This document shows positions 51,664-60,556 of a DNA stretch of 64,000 nt, piece by piece. The first letter of the stretch is position 1. Every line of letters begins with the position of its first letter. Location: positions 2,852,001 through 2,916,000 of the forward strand of contig NZ_CP087196.1 of NCBI RefSeq assembly GCF_024749285.1, written 5' to 3'. The notes beneath the pieces were generated by a model. It saw nothing but the letters and a program-made list of their open reading frames with translations, ran no database searches and had not been told where the DNA came from. Made by a program: the position numbers and the translations under genes. The DNA is from Pseudomonas sp. B21-015 (GTDB lineage: Bacteria; Pseudomonadota; Gammaproteobacteria; Pseudomonadales; Pseudomonadaceae).

Positions 51664-52776
51664 CTACCAACGCAACTCAAAGGCATTTTTCGCACCCGGC
51701 CGGAGGCTGCTGCCCAAGCGTGCGCACTCGCGAGAAAGGGTGTCGTGCAGCCATTGACGGTCATCCCCTTCGGCGCGACAGAGGCGAAAGCGGCAGAGGC
51801 GGGTGGGTATCAGCTCCAGCGTCTGCAGGTGCCCGTCCGGGGCCAACGAGGCAAAGTACAGAAGCCCCAGGTCGCCGCGATAGGTTGAGTGGCCCTCGAT
51901 GCCTTCGTAATCGTTCAGCAGATCACCGCAGCCATAGAGAATCAGGCGTTCGCGGTACACCTCGATGCCCTTGACGTGGTGCGAGGAATGCCCGTGCACC
52001 ACGTCAACTCCGGCCTCGTCGATCAAGGCATGGGCGAACCGGACTTGCTCGCGCGGGATATCGAACCCCCAGTTGCCACCCCAGTGAATGGAGGCGACCA
52101 CCCGATCCCCCGGTTTTTTGCCCGCGAGAATCCGTTCGGCCACAGGGTGCAGGCTTTGCATCGACAGATCTTCCAGCCGCGCGACGCCCGCGCGCTTATC
52201 CGTGGCGGCCCAGTCCGGCGCAATGCCGCTGTCGGGTGCACCGAGGCCAAACACCAGCAAGCGCCGCCCGCCAGGCTGCGGCAGCACGGCGGGCGCTTCG
52301 GCGGATTGCCGGTTGCGCCCGGCGCCGGCGCTGCGCATGCCGTTGCTCGATAAGGTATCCAGCGTATCGGCCAGGCCGGCTGCCCCCCAGTCCAGCACAT
52401 GGTTGTTGGCCAGCACGCAGCAGTCGATGCCGGCGGCGCTGATGGCCGGGAAGTTCTCCGGGCTCATGCGGTAATTGATGCCTTTTGGCTCCGGCCGTCC
52501 GCGGCGGGACACCGCGGTTTCCAGATTGATGATGCGTGCGTGTGGTTGGCGAAGTTCGAACTCATCCAGCGCAATGCCCCAGATGTAGGTGAAATCGACT
52601 GGGCGCGGAATCGGGCCATTGAGTCGTTCTGCCAGCCGGACGTAATCGCCGGCATTCTTGACGCAGGCTTCGTAAAGCCGTGGATCGCCAGGATGCGGCA
52701 GTACCGAGTCGATGCCGCGGGCGGTCATGACGTCGCCGGCGAGAAACAACTTCAGGGTATCGGTAACAGCTGCCAT
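51664..52776 (-). CDS. CapA-family metallophosphatase-like protein
   Basis: 370 aa without signal peptide. Family motifs: LFLAGDVMTARGID, INLETAVS, CCVLANNHVLDWG, SIHWGGNWGF and VVHGHSSHHVKGIE. They correspond to the metal-binding residues of the CapA/PgsA fold, related to calcineurin phosphoesterases. In capsule operons CapA helps make poly-gamma-glutamate, but this copy is alone and soluble, so a general hydrolase role is as likely. GGAGG is five bases before the ATG. Confidence 0.82.
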   Translation of the reverse strand: MAAVTDTLKLFLAGDVMTARGIDSVLPHPGDPRLYEACVKNAGDYVRLAERLNGPIPRPVDFTYIWGIALDEFELRQPHARIINLETAVSRRGRPEPKGINYRMSPENFPAISAAGIDCCVLANNHVLDWGAAGLADTLDTLSSNGMRSAGAGRNRQSAEAPAVLPQPGGRRLLVFGLGAPDSGIAPDWAATDKRAGVARLEDLSMQSLHPVAERILAGKKPGDRVVASIHWGGNWGFDIPREQVRFAHALIDEAGVDVVHGHSSHHVKGIEVYRERLILYGCGDLLNDYEGIEGHSTYRGDLGLLYFASLAPDGHLQTLELIPTRLCRFRLCRAEGDDRQWLHDTLSRECARLGSSLRPGAKNAFELRW

Positions 52777-53000
52777 GGCACCCTCCGGATGTCCCGAATA
52801 GCCTGGATCAACAGTAAATATCTGTTTTAAAACAAATTAGTTTATTTTTGGTCTTCCCAGACGCAACGAAAGTTGATAAATTTCCGCGCGTTCTTGCAGA
52901 GGTCCTTACAGGGCTTGCAGCGCAGGGACGCAGCAGCTCGATATTGCTCGCAAGCTGCACAATCAGAAAGAGAGTGCCGGGCACTCGTCGCAACAGATAC
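52777..53000. other. Region upstream of tRNA-Gln
   Basis: 224 bases, A/T-rich at the left (TTTTAAAACAAATTAGTTTA). It holds the promoters for the tRNA and the CapA-like gene; no gene is seen. Confidence 0.5.
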
Positions 53001-53075
53001 AGGGGCGTCGCCAAGCGGTAAGGCAGCAGGTTTTGATCCTGCCATGCGTTGGTTCGAATCCAGCCGCCCCTGCCA
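53001..53075 (+). tRNA. tRNA-Gln (anticodon TTG)
   Basis: The 7-bp acceptor stem AGGGGCG/CGCCCCT is perfect. The D-arm is GCCAAGCGGTAAGGC, the anticodon arm GCAGG-TTTTGAT-CCTGC gives TTG, and the T-arm contains GGTTCGAATCC. Discriminator G and an encoded CCA follow. The gene is single. Confidence 0.95.
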
Positions 53076-53148
53076 TTTTCTTACATCCATCCCGATATGA
53101 CTTAGCCTGCAGGTATTGCGCAGCTCCGGGATGGTTGTCTTTACGAGA

Positions 53149-53181
53149 AACGCCAACGCCGATCCGGCTTGGCGTTTTTTT
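53149..53181 (+). terminator. Intrinsic terminator after tRNA-Gln
   Basis: AACGCCAA/TTGGCGTT stem with 12-base loop running into a T-tract of seven; it also faces the convergent rlhA gene. Confidence 0.85.
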
Positions 53182-53249
53182 GTGTCGCTCATTCAGCCGA
53201 CATGAGAGCGCAGCGAGCGCGACGCCGTAGCGGCGCGCTCGCCCGTCAC

Positions 53250-55250
53250 TCAGTGGGGCGCGCGAGGGATGGTCTTGAGCAGGTCTTCAGGGCTGATGTG
53301 GCCGACAACTTGCTGCACCGCGCTGCCCGGTTGTGGCAGGCCAAGGATGTGCCCCTTCATCTTGCCGATCACGTGCATCTCGCAGGGCTTGCAGTCGAAC
53401 TTCAGCGTCAGTACCTCGTCACCGTGCACCAGTTGCATCGGCGCGACCTTGGTGCGTACGCCGGTGACGCCCTTGGCCTGCTTGGGGCAGAGGTTGAAGG
53501 AGAAGCGCAGGCAGTGCTTGGTGATCATCACCGGCACTTCGCCGGTCTCCTCGTGAGCCTCATAGGCCGCGTCGATCAGCTTGACACCGTGACGGTGATA
53601 GAAGTCGCGGGCTTTCTGGTTGTAGACGTTGGCCAGGAACGACAGGTGCGACTCCGGATACACCGGTGGCGGATCGGTCTCGGCCTTGCGACCACCCCGA
53701 GGGTGGGCTTGGATGCGGGCCGCGGTCAGCGCTTCGATGACTTCGCGGCGCAAGGTCTTGAGCTGCGAGTTGGGGACGAAATACGCCTGCGGTGCATCCA
53801 GCTCGATAGCCGTGGCGTGGTACTGCGTGGTGCCCAGTTGGCCGAGCAGGTCGTGCAGTTGCTCCAGGGCCTGTTCCGGCTTGTTGGCCAGACCGAATGG
53901 GCCGTCCAGGGCGACGCTGGCGCTGACACCTTCTTCGCTGGTGGCGGTCAGTTCCAGGCGATCCTCGCGCAGGCGAGCGACCCAGGCAAGACCCACCCGG
54001 CGCTCGGCGGAGGTCTTGATCAGGGCCTGTTGCCAGTTGTGGTCGAGGTTGCGGCTCAGCGGGTGGTTCGGCCGCAGCTGATGCAGCCCTTTCGGCATTT
54101 CGTTGGGCTCGACACGGTAGCGGTAGCGCTTTTCACCGTCATCGATGAACTCGCCCTTGGGCTCGGCGATGTTGGTGCGCCAGCCCACCACCTCGCGTTT
54201 GACCAGCACATTGAGGCCGTCGCCGTTGGACAGCGGTTCGTGGGTGACCACCAGCAAGTCGCGCTTGCCGACTTTCTCCACCACGCCCACGGGCAGGCCG
54301 GTGAAGGTGGGTGTGTCGAAGGCGCCGATGTCGATCTTGCGGTCGCTGACGAAGTAGTCGGTGCTGCCGCGGTGGAAGGTCTTTTCCGGATCGGGCACGA
54401 AGAAGTGCGCGGTGCGGCCGCTGGAAGCGCGGGCCAGGTCCGGACGGTCTTCGAGGACGTCGTCCAGGCGCTGGCGATAGTAGGCGGTGATGTTCTTCAC
54501 ATAGCCCATGTCCTTGTAGCGCCCCTCGATCTTGAACGAGCGTACGCCGGCTTCCACCAGGGCGCGGATGTTGGCGCTCTGGTTGTTGTCCTTCATCGAC
54601 AGCAGGTGTTTTTCGTAGGCGATCACACCGCCTTTTTCGTCCTTGAGGGTGTACGGCAGGCGGCAAGCCTGGGAGCAATCGCCACGGTTGGCGCTGCGAC
54701 CGGTCTGCGCATGGGAGATGTTGCATTGGCCGGAGAACGCCACGCACAGCGCGCCGTGGATAAAGAACTCGATGGCCGCATCGGTCTCGTCGGCAATGGC
54801 GCGGATCTCCTGGAGGTTCAGCTCGCGGGCCAGCACCAGTTGCGAGAAGCCGGCCTGATCGAGGAACTTCGCCCGTGCCAGGGTGCGGATGTCGGTCTGG
54901 GTGCTGGCGTGCAGCTCGATCGGCGGAATGTCCAGCTCCATCACGCCCAGATCCTGGACGATCAGCGCATCGACGCCGGCGTCGTACAACTGGTGGATCA
55001 GCTTGCGCGCCGGCTCCAGCTCGTTGTCGTGCAGGATTGTGTTGATGGTGGTGAACACCCGGGCGTGATAGCGACGGGCGAATTCCACCAATTGGGCGAT
55101 ATCGCTCACCTCGTTACAGGCGTTGTGCCGGGCGCCGAAGCTCGGGCCGCCGATGTACACGGCGTCGGCGCCATGCAGGATGGCCTCGCGAGCGATGGCC
55201 ACGTCACGGGCGGGGCTGAGCAGTTCAAGGTGATGTTTGGGTAGGGACAT
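53250..55250 (-). CDS. rlhA: U32-family 23S rRNA cytidine hydroxylation protein (RlhA/YdcP-type)
   Basis: 666 aa, the long U32 form (RlhA about 650; TrhP is about 450). The N-terminal TIM-barrel begins LELLSPARDVAIAREAIL and has GADAVYIGGPSFGAR. The conserved U32 signature is FIHGALCVAFSGQCNISH with the cysteines of GDCSQACRLPY. The C-terminal third has more cysteines (KHCLRFSFNLCPKQ, FDCKPCEMHVIG), fitting an iron-sulfur or metal site. RlhA is needed for hydroxylation of C2501 in 23S rRNA. No good ribosome site precedes the ATG, though no better start is visible. Confidence 0.85.
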   Translation of the reverse strand: MSLPKHHLELLSPARDVAIAREAILHGADAVYIGGPSFGARHNACNEVSDIAQLVEFARRYHARVFTTINTILHDNELEPARKLIHQLYDAGVDALIVQDLGVMELDIPPIELHASTQTDIRTLARAKFLDQAGFSQLVLARELNLQEIRAIADETDAAIEFFIHGALCVAFSGQCNISHAQTGRSANRGDCSQACRLPYTLKDEKGGVIAYEKHLLSMKDNNQSANIRALVEAGVRSFKIEGRYKDMGYVKNITAYYRQRLDDVLEDRPDLARASSGRTAHFFVPDPEKTFHRGSTDYFVSDRKIDIGAFDTPTFTGLPVGVVEKVGKRDLLVVTHEPLSNGDGLNVLVKREVVGWRTNIAEPKGEFIDDGEKRYRYRVEPNEMPKGLHQLRPNHPLSRNLDHNWQQALIKTSAERRVGLAWVARLREDRLELTATSEEGVSASVALDGPFGLANKPEQALEQLHDLLGQLGTTQYHATAIELDAPQAYFVPNSQLKTLRREVIEALTAARIQAHPRGGRKAETDPPPVYPESHLSFLANVYNQKARDFYHRHGVKLIDAAYEAHEETGEVPVMITKHCLRFSFNLCPKQAKGVTGVRTKVAPMQLVHGDEVLTLKFDCKPCEMHVIGKMKGHILGLPQPGSAVQQVVGHISPEDLLKTIPRAPH

Positions 55251-55375
55251 GTTTTTTTAGTCTGGCTTGTCACGGTCAAGGTGCGCATTGTAGCGGCGAA
55301 ACGCTTGACCGGCACCCGTGTGGTGCCCGATGGCGCCTGTTTGCCGGGCGGGGCTGCGGGGCACAGGGCGCAAAA

Positions 55376-56878
55376 TCATCCGGCAGGGGGCTGCGCAGCC
55401 AGCGCGATGACATGCGCAAGGCGTCTGGTGACGGACTCGATCTCCTCGGCACTGAAACCACCCAAGCCCAAAATCAGCCCCGAACGACCATGGCCACCGG
55501 CATACATTGGGGACACTGCACGTACCGATACGTGAACTTCGAAGGCTTTGGTGGCGACCCACTGATCGTCGATTCCCTCTGCCAGCCAAAGCACCAAATG
55601 CATGCCCTGATCGCTCGGTTCCAGCCATGCCAATTCGCGAGGAATCAGCCTCGCAACCGCCTCGATTATTTGCCTGTGGATGTCCGCGTACACGCCGCGG
55701 ATTCGCCGGATGTGTCGATCCAGATGTCCTTCTGCGATGAATGCCGCGAGAACATGCTGATCGGCGTTGGCGGGATGCCGATCCATCAGAACCCTTGCAC
55801 CACAGAAGGCTTGCACCAGGTAAGGCGGAACGATTGCGTAGCCGAGTCGTAACGACGGGAACAGTATTTTGCTGAACGTCCCCAAATAGATAACGCGGTC
55901 GGGGTCCAGCCCCTGCAGGGATGGAAAAGGGTGGCCCGCATAGCGCAACTCACCATCATAATCGTCCTCGACGATCCAGGCATCGCAGGCCCTGGCCCAT
56001 GACAACAGGGCCTCGCGCCGGGCCATGCTCATCGGCATGCCGAGCGGATATTGGTGTGAAGAGGTCACGAAGGCTGCCCGTGCCTGGGGGCATTGCTCTA
56101 TTCCACGTTCAACATTCAAGCCCTCGGAATCGACAGGGACGCGGATCATTTGATTCGTATGGCCCGCGCTTTCCAGAATCCCGGTGATACCCCGGTAGGC
56201 CGGATCCTCCACCCACGCAAAATCCCCAACATCGAGCAGCACCTGGCACGCCAGGTACAGGCCTTGTTGCGTGCCGGATGTGATGATGACCTGGCTCGCT
56301 TCACACCGGACAGATCGTGACTTGCGTACGTAATCCGCTACCGCTTCCCGTAACTCGAGAGCGCCCTGTGGATCACCGTACCCCGATGGAGCTCCGGGCC
56401 CGCGCGCCCTTATACGATTGCCAAGGCGACGCCAAATATCGTCAGGCGCCGCTTTTCCAGTCGGGACGGAGACTGAAAACGGAATCTGGGGAGCCGCTCC
56501 AAATTGCCGGGCCACCTGAGCGAACCTTTCGATTCGCGCAGAGGGAGTCCACGACCTTGTTCCAGCCAGGCTGTCTTCCGGTTTGCTGGTTGGCGCCGCG
56601 TCTACCAAAGAGCGGGCAACCCGCGTACCCGCTCTACCTCGGGATTCCAGGAAGCCCTCGGCGATCAACTGCTCAAAGGCCTCGATAACGGTGCCTCGGG
56701 CAATCATCAGCGATTTGGCGAGAATGCGCGTCGATGGCAGGGGTTCACCTGGTTTGACGTCGCCCCTGCGGATCGCAGACCGAAGCGCTTGAGCCAGTTG
56801 TCGTCCTAACTGACCTGCGGTTCGATCCAGCGTGCCTAACGATGGAATTTCAACAACGTTCGCTTTTCGTGCCATCAA
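55376..56878 (-). CDS. MocR/PdxR-type GntR-aminotransferase regulator
   Basis: 500 aa. The N-terminal GntR winged helix (RSAIRRGDVKPGEPLPSTRI, LAKSLMIARGTVIEAFEQLI) is fused to a class I aminotransferase fold: SHQYPLGMPM, VEDDYDGELRY and the PLP lysine in GTFSKILFPSLRLGY. Such proteins sense PLP or an amino compound bound to it. It diverges from the PaiB-like gene across 166 bp containing a repeated TGGCTC/GAGCCA pattern, so it most likely controls that gene. Confidence 0.9.
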   Translation of the reverse strand: MMARKANVVEIPSLGTLDRTAGQLGRQLAQALRSAIRRGDVKPGEPLPSTRILAKSLMIARGTVIEAFEQLIAEGFLESRGRAGTRVARSLVDAAPTSKPEDSLAGTRSWTPSARIERFAQVARQFGAAPQIPFSVSVPTGKAAPDDIWRRLGNRIRARGPGAPSGYGDPQGALELREAVADYVRKSRSVRCEASQVIITSGTQQGLYLACQVLLDVGDFAWVEDPAYRGITGILESAGHTNQMIRVPVDSEGLNVERGIEQCPQARAAFVTSSHQYPLGMPMSMARREALLSWARACDAWIVEDDYDGELRYAGHPFPSLQGLDPDRVIYLGTFSKILFPSLRLGYAIVPPYLVQAFCGARVLMDRHPANADQHVLAAFIAEGHLDRHIRRIRGVYADIHRQIIEAVARLIPRELAWLEPSDQGMHLVLWLAEGIDDQWVATKAFEVHVSVRAVSPMYAGGHGRSGLILGLGGFSAEEIESVTRRLAHVIALAAQPPAG

Positions 56879-56881
56879 TTC

Positions 56882-56936
56882 TGGCTCAGTAATTATGTTG
56901 GATATTGGCTCTATAACATGAGCCAGTTAACCAACA
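56882..56936. promoter_or_regulatory. Repeated MocR-type operator
   Basis: TGGCTC (56882), TGTTGG (56896), TGGCTC (56906), GAGCCA (56920) and CCAACA (56931) form direct and inverted repeats just before the mocR-type start. MocR regulators characteristically bind mixed direct/inverted repeats in such divergent regions. Confidence 0.6.
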
Positions 56937-57044
56937 CAATTTATAGGAAGGCCACATCACCACTGCCGAGACGTTCGCAAAAGGCGAGTGTTTCCTTAGC
57001 TGTTCTGCGATGTCCCCACCCCTTGGACGATTGATGGAGTTGAT

Positions 57045-57680
57045 ATGTACGTACCTGCCCATTTCGATGAGCCCCGGGCCGAAGCCCTTCATGAACTGAT
57101 GGTTCAGAACCCGCTTGGCATTCTTTTTACCAACGGCGAAAGCGGGCTGGATGCTAACCACATCCCTTTCGAGTTGAAGGCTTCGGAAGGGCAGTTCGGC
57201 GTTCTCCATGCTCACGTAGCGCGAGCCAATCCGGTCTGGCAAGACGTGAAGGACGGGGACGAAGTGCTGGTGGTTTTTCGTGGCGCTGAAGCTTACATCT
57301 CGCCCACCTGGTATCCGAGCAAGCACGAAGCCCACAAGCAGGTTCCGACCTGGAACTATAAGGTGGTGCACGCGCACGGGAGGATCACCATCCGGGATGA
57401 TGAACGCTACGTTCGTGGATTGGTGGCGCTCCTGACCCGAACCCACGAGTCGTCCCAGCCTGAACCATGGAAAATGACGGATGCGCCCAAGGACTATATC
57501 GCCTCGATGCTTAAAGCGATCGTTGGGGTAGAGATCGAGATCACTCGATTGGTCGGTAAATTCAAGTTGGGTCAGAACAAGGAAGCGAGAGACATCCGCG
57601 GTGCCGGTCAGGCGTTGAAAGACAGCGGGAAAATAGCGTTAGGGGAGGCAATGCTCGCTGGCCTCGATGCCAGATTCTGA
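57045..57680 (+). CDS. PaiB-family FMN-binding protein
   Basis: 211 aa. It has the PaiB pattern MYVPAHFDEPRAEALHELM, DANHIPFELKASEGQFGVLH and PTWYPSKHEAHKQVPTWNY. PaiB folds like pyridoxamine oxidase and was first described as a negative regulator in Bacillus; its catalytic role is unclear. GGAG is five bases before the ATG. The divergent MocR regulator supports a link to vitamin B6 or FMN chemistry. Confidence 0.9.
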   Translation: MYVPAHFDEPRAEALHELMVQNPLGILFTNGESGLDANHIPFELKASEGQFGVLHAHVARANPVWQDVKDGDEVLVVFRGAEAYISPTWYPSKHEAHKQVPTWNYKVVHAHGRITIRDDERYVRGLVALLTRTHESSQPEPWKMTDAPKDYIASMLKAIVGVEIEITRLVGKFKLGQNKEARDIRGAGQALKDSGKIALGEAMLAGLDARF

Positions 57681-57801
57681 GGTGAGCTGGCGTTGAGCAA
57701 CGGTGTGAGATACCTCTTGTCTTTTTTTGAAGCAAGGCCGGTGCGAGGTGAACTGAAACGGCTCTCCTCTGCACCGTTGCGAAGTCGAATGGAGATAAGC
57801 C

Positions 57802-58449
57802 TCAGTCCAGATCCCGACGGATCGCGTCGAGGCGTTCGTCGAGTAAGGGGGTGAGGAGGGCGTAGCACTCCGCCGGGGCGATGGACACTGTCGTTGTGCC
57901 GATCAGGCAGCGTTGCAGCCGTTCGAGAGCGTTGTGCAACGAGCGGGGGGCATGCCTGAGCAAGCGTTCGTGCAGGTACTGCAATTGAACCAGCATTTCC
58001 AATGGGCAACTCTGATGGGCAGCGGCGCGCACCGACAGGCCGCGCAGCCGCCCCAGGTCTTCCAGCTCCCAACAGCGCTCGGCGATGCTCGGGGGCTGCA
58101 GATTGAGCGCGCAGCGCTGCAGTTCGAGGTGCTGGATGGCGCCGAGCAGGTCTTGCAGTAACCGGCAATGGCCATCGAAATCCGCTGGATTACGGCGTAA
58201 CGCGTTCCAGGCCTGGCACTGTGCGCAATACGGCCACTCTCTCCAGCGTTGGTCGAGCGCCTGACCCAGTGACTGGCACCGCTGTTGTGCCTCGCGGGTG
58301 ATCTGTCCGCCGAGACCGCGATGTTGCTGCAGACCTTGCAGCAGGTCGAGGCCCAGCAAGAGAGCCTGCCTCAGCCCCATGTCACTCTGTGGCAGAAGAA
58401 TTCGTCGGGGTTGCCTACCCTCGAGTGCGGTGGCGAGTTGTTGATTCAT
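57802..58449 (-). CDS. Helical protein coupled to a chemoreceptor, possibly nitrate-sensing-like
   Basis: 215 aa, nearly all alpha-helical, without membrane segments or signal peptide. The start of the fold, [20 protein letters not shown], resembles the first helix of NIT (nitrate/nitrite-sensing) domains, which carry an LQxxRG element. A Cys pair (YCAQC) follows near 75. The ATG overlaps the stop of the chemoreceptor gene (ATGA), so equal production is expected. I do not know a named family and infer a signalling partnership from coupling plus the LQxxRG element. Confidence 0.7.
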   Translation of the reverse strand: MNQQLATALEGRQPRRILLPQSDMGLRQALLLGLDLLQGLQQHRGLGGQITREAQQRCQSLGQALDQRWREWPYCAQCQAWNALRRNPADFDGHCRLLQDLLGAIQHLELQRCALNLQPPSIAERCWELEDLGRLRGLSVRAAAHQSCPLEMLVQLQYLHERLLRHAPRSLHNALERLQRCLIGTTTVSIAPAECYALLTPLLDERLDAIRRDLD

Positions 58450-59639
58450 GGGCGGTTTCCGACAGTGAGCTGGTTGAGATAGCGGGTCAGGTCGTGCAGC
58501 GCATGGGTCTGCGTGCTCTGCTGCTGCACCGCCCCATTGACCTGTTGCAACTGTTCGCTGAGGGCATGATTGGCTTGCTGGTGCTCGCTGAGCGCCTGTT
58601 GCATGGCGCTGAGGTGTTGCAGATTGGACTGGCTTTGTCGAGCCAGGTCGTCGAGGTTGGCGGCCAGGTGCTCGCTCTGCTGGCTGCCGGTTCTCAGCAG
58701 GTCTCGGTGTTCTTTGACCTCGCCATCCACCTGGCGCACGGCATCGGCGATCGCCGTCGCGGCCGTGGTGATTTCGTTGGTGGCCCGGTCGGTGGCCTGG
58801 GCCAGGCTGCGGACCTCCTCGGCGACCACGGCAAAACCGCGGCCGTGCTCGCCAGCGCGGGCAGCCTCGATGGAGGCGTTGAGCGCCAGCAACTGGGTCT
58901 GCCTGGCCAGTGCCTGGATGCTATTGACGGTGCTTTCCACTGCGGTCGTGCGTTGCAGCAACGCTTCCACGGCCTGCGCGGTATTGCCCAGACTGTGCTG
59001 AATGGTGAGCATGCTGCCACCCACTGAACGCGCCTCCAGACAACCGGCTTCGCTCTGGGCATGGGCGTTGGCAAAGGCCGCCAGCGCACCTTGGGCCAAG
59101 GCATCGATGCTGTGCAGGGTCTGATCGATCTGCTCGCTGGCGGCAGCGATCATGGCGATTCGTTGGCTCTGCTCTTCACCCTGATCGCGGGCCTGCTGGG
59201 CCATCTGCTCCAGGGCACGGCTGGCGAACTGTACCTCGCTGCGCAGGCGTTCGTTGTTGCGCAGTTGCATGCTGGCGGCCACCAGTAACGTCGCCGGGTC
59301 GGCATCCCGGGAGTTGCGTAGCAGCTGTGCCAGTTCAGTGTCCCAGAATGTCTGTAGATGGCGTTGATGGCGCTCACGCAGGTGCCAGGCGCAGCCCAGG
59401 TAGAGGGCGCCGGGTATCAGGGCCAGTGCGCTTGCGGGCTGTTCGGCCAGCGCGAGACCACAGGCACCCAGGGCCAATCCGAGCGGTAGCCAGAAGCCGA
59501 GCTTGCTGCGTTCGAGCAGGGCCATGCCAGGTTCGAGCAATGCCTTGGTGAATGTTGTGCCGGCCAGGTGCGACTTGCCGCCATCGCTGCGCAGATTAGC
59601 GATGGCATGACCCGGGGGGAGCATTCCTTGAGCAGACAT
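58446..59639 (-). CDS. Methyl-accepting chemotaxis protein without periplasmic sensor domain
   Basis: 397 aa. Two close hydrophobic segments near 48-85 ([32 protein letters not shown]) are separated by only a few residues, so there is no periplasmic ligand domain and no HAMP. The cytoplasmic signalling tip is canonical ([30 protein letters not shown]), followed by heptad coiled coils. It would signal to CheA/CheW, with the input probably cytoplasmic. The coupled 215-aa partner is the obvious candidate. AAGGA is seven bases before the ATG, and a long hairpin lies just upstream in the leader. Confidence 0.88.
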   Translation of the reverse strand: MSAQGMLPPGHAIANLRSDGGKSHLAGTTFTKALLEPGMALLERSKLGFWLPLGLALGACGLALAEQPASALALIPGALYLGCAWHLRERHQRHLQTFWDTELAQLLRNSRDADPATLLVAASMQLRNNERLRSEVQFASRALEQMAQQARDQGEEQSQRIAMIAAASEQIDQTLHSIDALAQGALAAFANAHAQSEAGCLEARSVGGSMLTIQHSLGNTAQAVEALLQRTTAVESTVNSIQALARQTQLLALNASIEAARAGEHGRGFAVVAEEVRSLAQATDRATNEITTAATAIADAVRQVDGEVKEHRDLLRTGSQQSEHLAANLDDLARQSQSNLQHLSAMQQALSEHQQANHALSEQLQQVNGAVQQQSTQTHALHDLTRYLNQLTVGNRP

Positions 59640-59672
59640 GAGGATTTCCTTTTATGCCGGGGTGAAAGCAAA

Positions 59673-59756
59673 AACGGCGCACGCTCACCTGCCGCAATAT
59701 GCAGGGGAGCGGACGCCGTTGTCCGTGATGTTTGCGAAGCCATCGTCGTTGATGGC
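59673..59756 (-). promoter_or_regulatory. Two stacked hairpins in the chemoreceptor leader
   Basis: Reading toward the chemoreceptor: GCCATC-AACGAC-GATGGC (59756-59739), then a 48-base near-perfect hairpin (59720-59673) with arms of 7, 5 and 5 paired bases separated by symmetric mismatches, ending in a T5 run 30 bp before the start. The second part looks like an intrinsic terminator on the same strand as the gene, hence an attenuator or an insulator. Confidence 0.55.
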
Positions 59757-59795
59757 GAAAACCTGACAAGACCTAAGCAAGTTGTTTGCCAGCCT

Positions 59796-60113
59796 ATGTC
59801 AGTCAGTCAAGGTGCGGAACCTGTGGAAGCGGGCTTGCACTTAACTGACTGGCATCAGGGGCAGGCCTATCCGTTTTTCCCCGGCCTGATTCTGATTTTT
59901 ACTTCGCTGGCTGCGAAGGCAGAAAAGGCGATCAATGCACCAGGCGCGGGAGTTGTAGAGTTGCAGTGCTCCGTTCTGGTTCGAGCCAATCAAGGCCGGG
60001 GTTCTTTGATCCGGGTGCAGGCCGCCTGAACCGAAATTCCGTAAGGTAAAAAGGTCTGGCACAGTGTCCAATGCCAGTCAGTTAAGGTGCGGAATCTGTG
60101 GGAGCGGGCTTGC
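59796..60113. repeat. Two 43-bp direct repeats bracketing the inverted-repeat element
   Basis: 59796-59838 and 60071-60113 agree at 39 of 43 positions. Each begins with the 16-mer ATGYCAGTCAGTYAAG and continues into a REP-like core (GTGGRAGCGGGCTTGC). Confidence 0.8.
59840..60086. mobile_element. 247-bp MITE-like element with perfect 16-bp terminal inverted repeats
   Basis: Left end CTTAACTGACTGGCAT (59840-59855), right end ATGCCAGTCAGTTAAG (60071-60086). The interior has no transposase frame. Size, termini and position beside a gene remnant fit a non-autonomous transposed element. Confidence 0.55.
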
Positions 60114-60114
60114 T

Positions 60115-60276
60115 CGCGAAAACGGTGTATCAGGCGACATCAATGTGGAAGCCCAACTGCAGGCGCTCGCCGGTCTCGACCCACAACCGCTGCCGGGTGA
60201 CCAGATTGAAGTCATCGTCAACAACGCGGTCTTCACTTTCCTCCACGGCACACAGCTCAAAAAGGACTCGCTATGA
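60115..60276 (+). pseudogene. 3' end of an unidentified gene, cut by repeats
   Basis: The frame reads GDINVEAQLQALAGLDPQPL, then PGDQIEVIVNNAVFTFLHGT and ends QLKKDSL; its stop overlaps the next start as ATGA. It has no start of its own and abuts REP-type sequence at its left, so the upstream part of the gene was lost. I do not recognise the family. Confidence 0.55.
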
Positions 60277-60526
60277 AACTGCCTGAATTTTCCTGGAAGG
60301 CCTTTCTGGCCTGGTGTTGGCGGCGTTCTTTCTGATCGGCGTCATAGGCAAGATCTTTGTCTCCGGACAGATCGCCACCGACTATGCGCGCTGGGGATAT
60401 CCGGGCTGGTTCCACTATTTGACCGGCTCACTTGAACTGATCACCGCGATTCTGCTGGCGCTCAAAGCTCTGCGTTTTTGGGGGGGCAATACCCGATCCA
60501 GTCAAGAGAAAGGGCGGCAACTGTAA
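60273..60526 (+). pseudogene. DoxX-family membrane protein gene with frameshift
   Basis: AAGGA precedes ATG at 60273; the frame gives MKLPEFSWKAFLA and then breaks. One base off, it continues LAAFFLIGVIGKIFVSGQ and GYPGWFHYLTGSLELITA, then ILLALKALRFWGG, a typical DoxX core. A single missing base near 60308 disrupts the gene, and the C-terminal helices are also absent (stop at 60526). It was once coupled to the preceding gene remnant. Confidence 0.75.
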
Positions 60527-60556
60527 AACCGCCCCCAGGTAGCTGCCAGGATCTTG

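Larger units (their letters stand above)
59757..60114. other. Non-coding stretch made of repeat sequence
   Basis: About 360 bases dominated by the inverted-repeat element and two REP-like copies. A minus-strand frame of 76 codons lies inside the element but has no ribosome site; no gene is called. Confidence 0.6.

Noticed and set aside
52842..53192. Minus-strand frame of 116 codons over the tRNA-Gln
   Set aside because: Its central part is simply the antisense translation of the tRNA, a well-known false gene.
53169..55244. 691-codon plus-strand frame opposite rlhA
   Set aside because: Antisense shadow; the minus strand encodes a full U32 protein with all family motifs.
57697..57780. Inverted repeat GCAACGGTG/CACCGTTGC between paiB and the 215-aa gene
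   Set aside because: The arms are about 66 bases apart with no T-tract; likely chance or a remnant.
59841..60071. 76-codon minus-strand frame in the repeat element
   Set aside because: It lies exactly within the MITE-like element with no ribosome site or recognisable domain.
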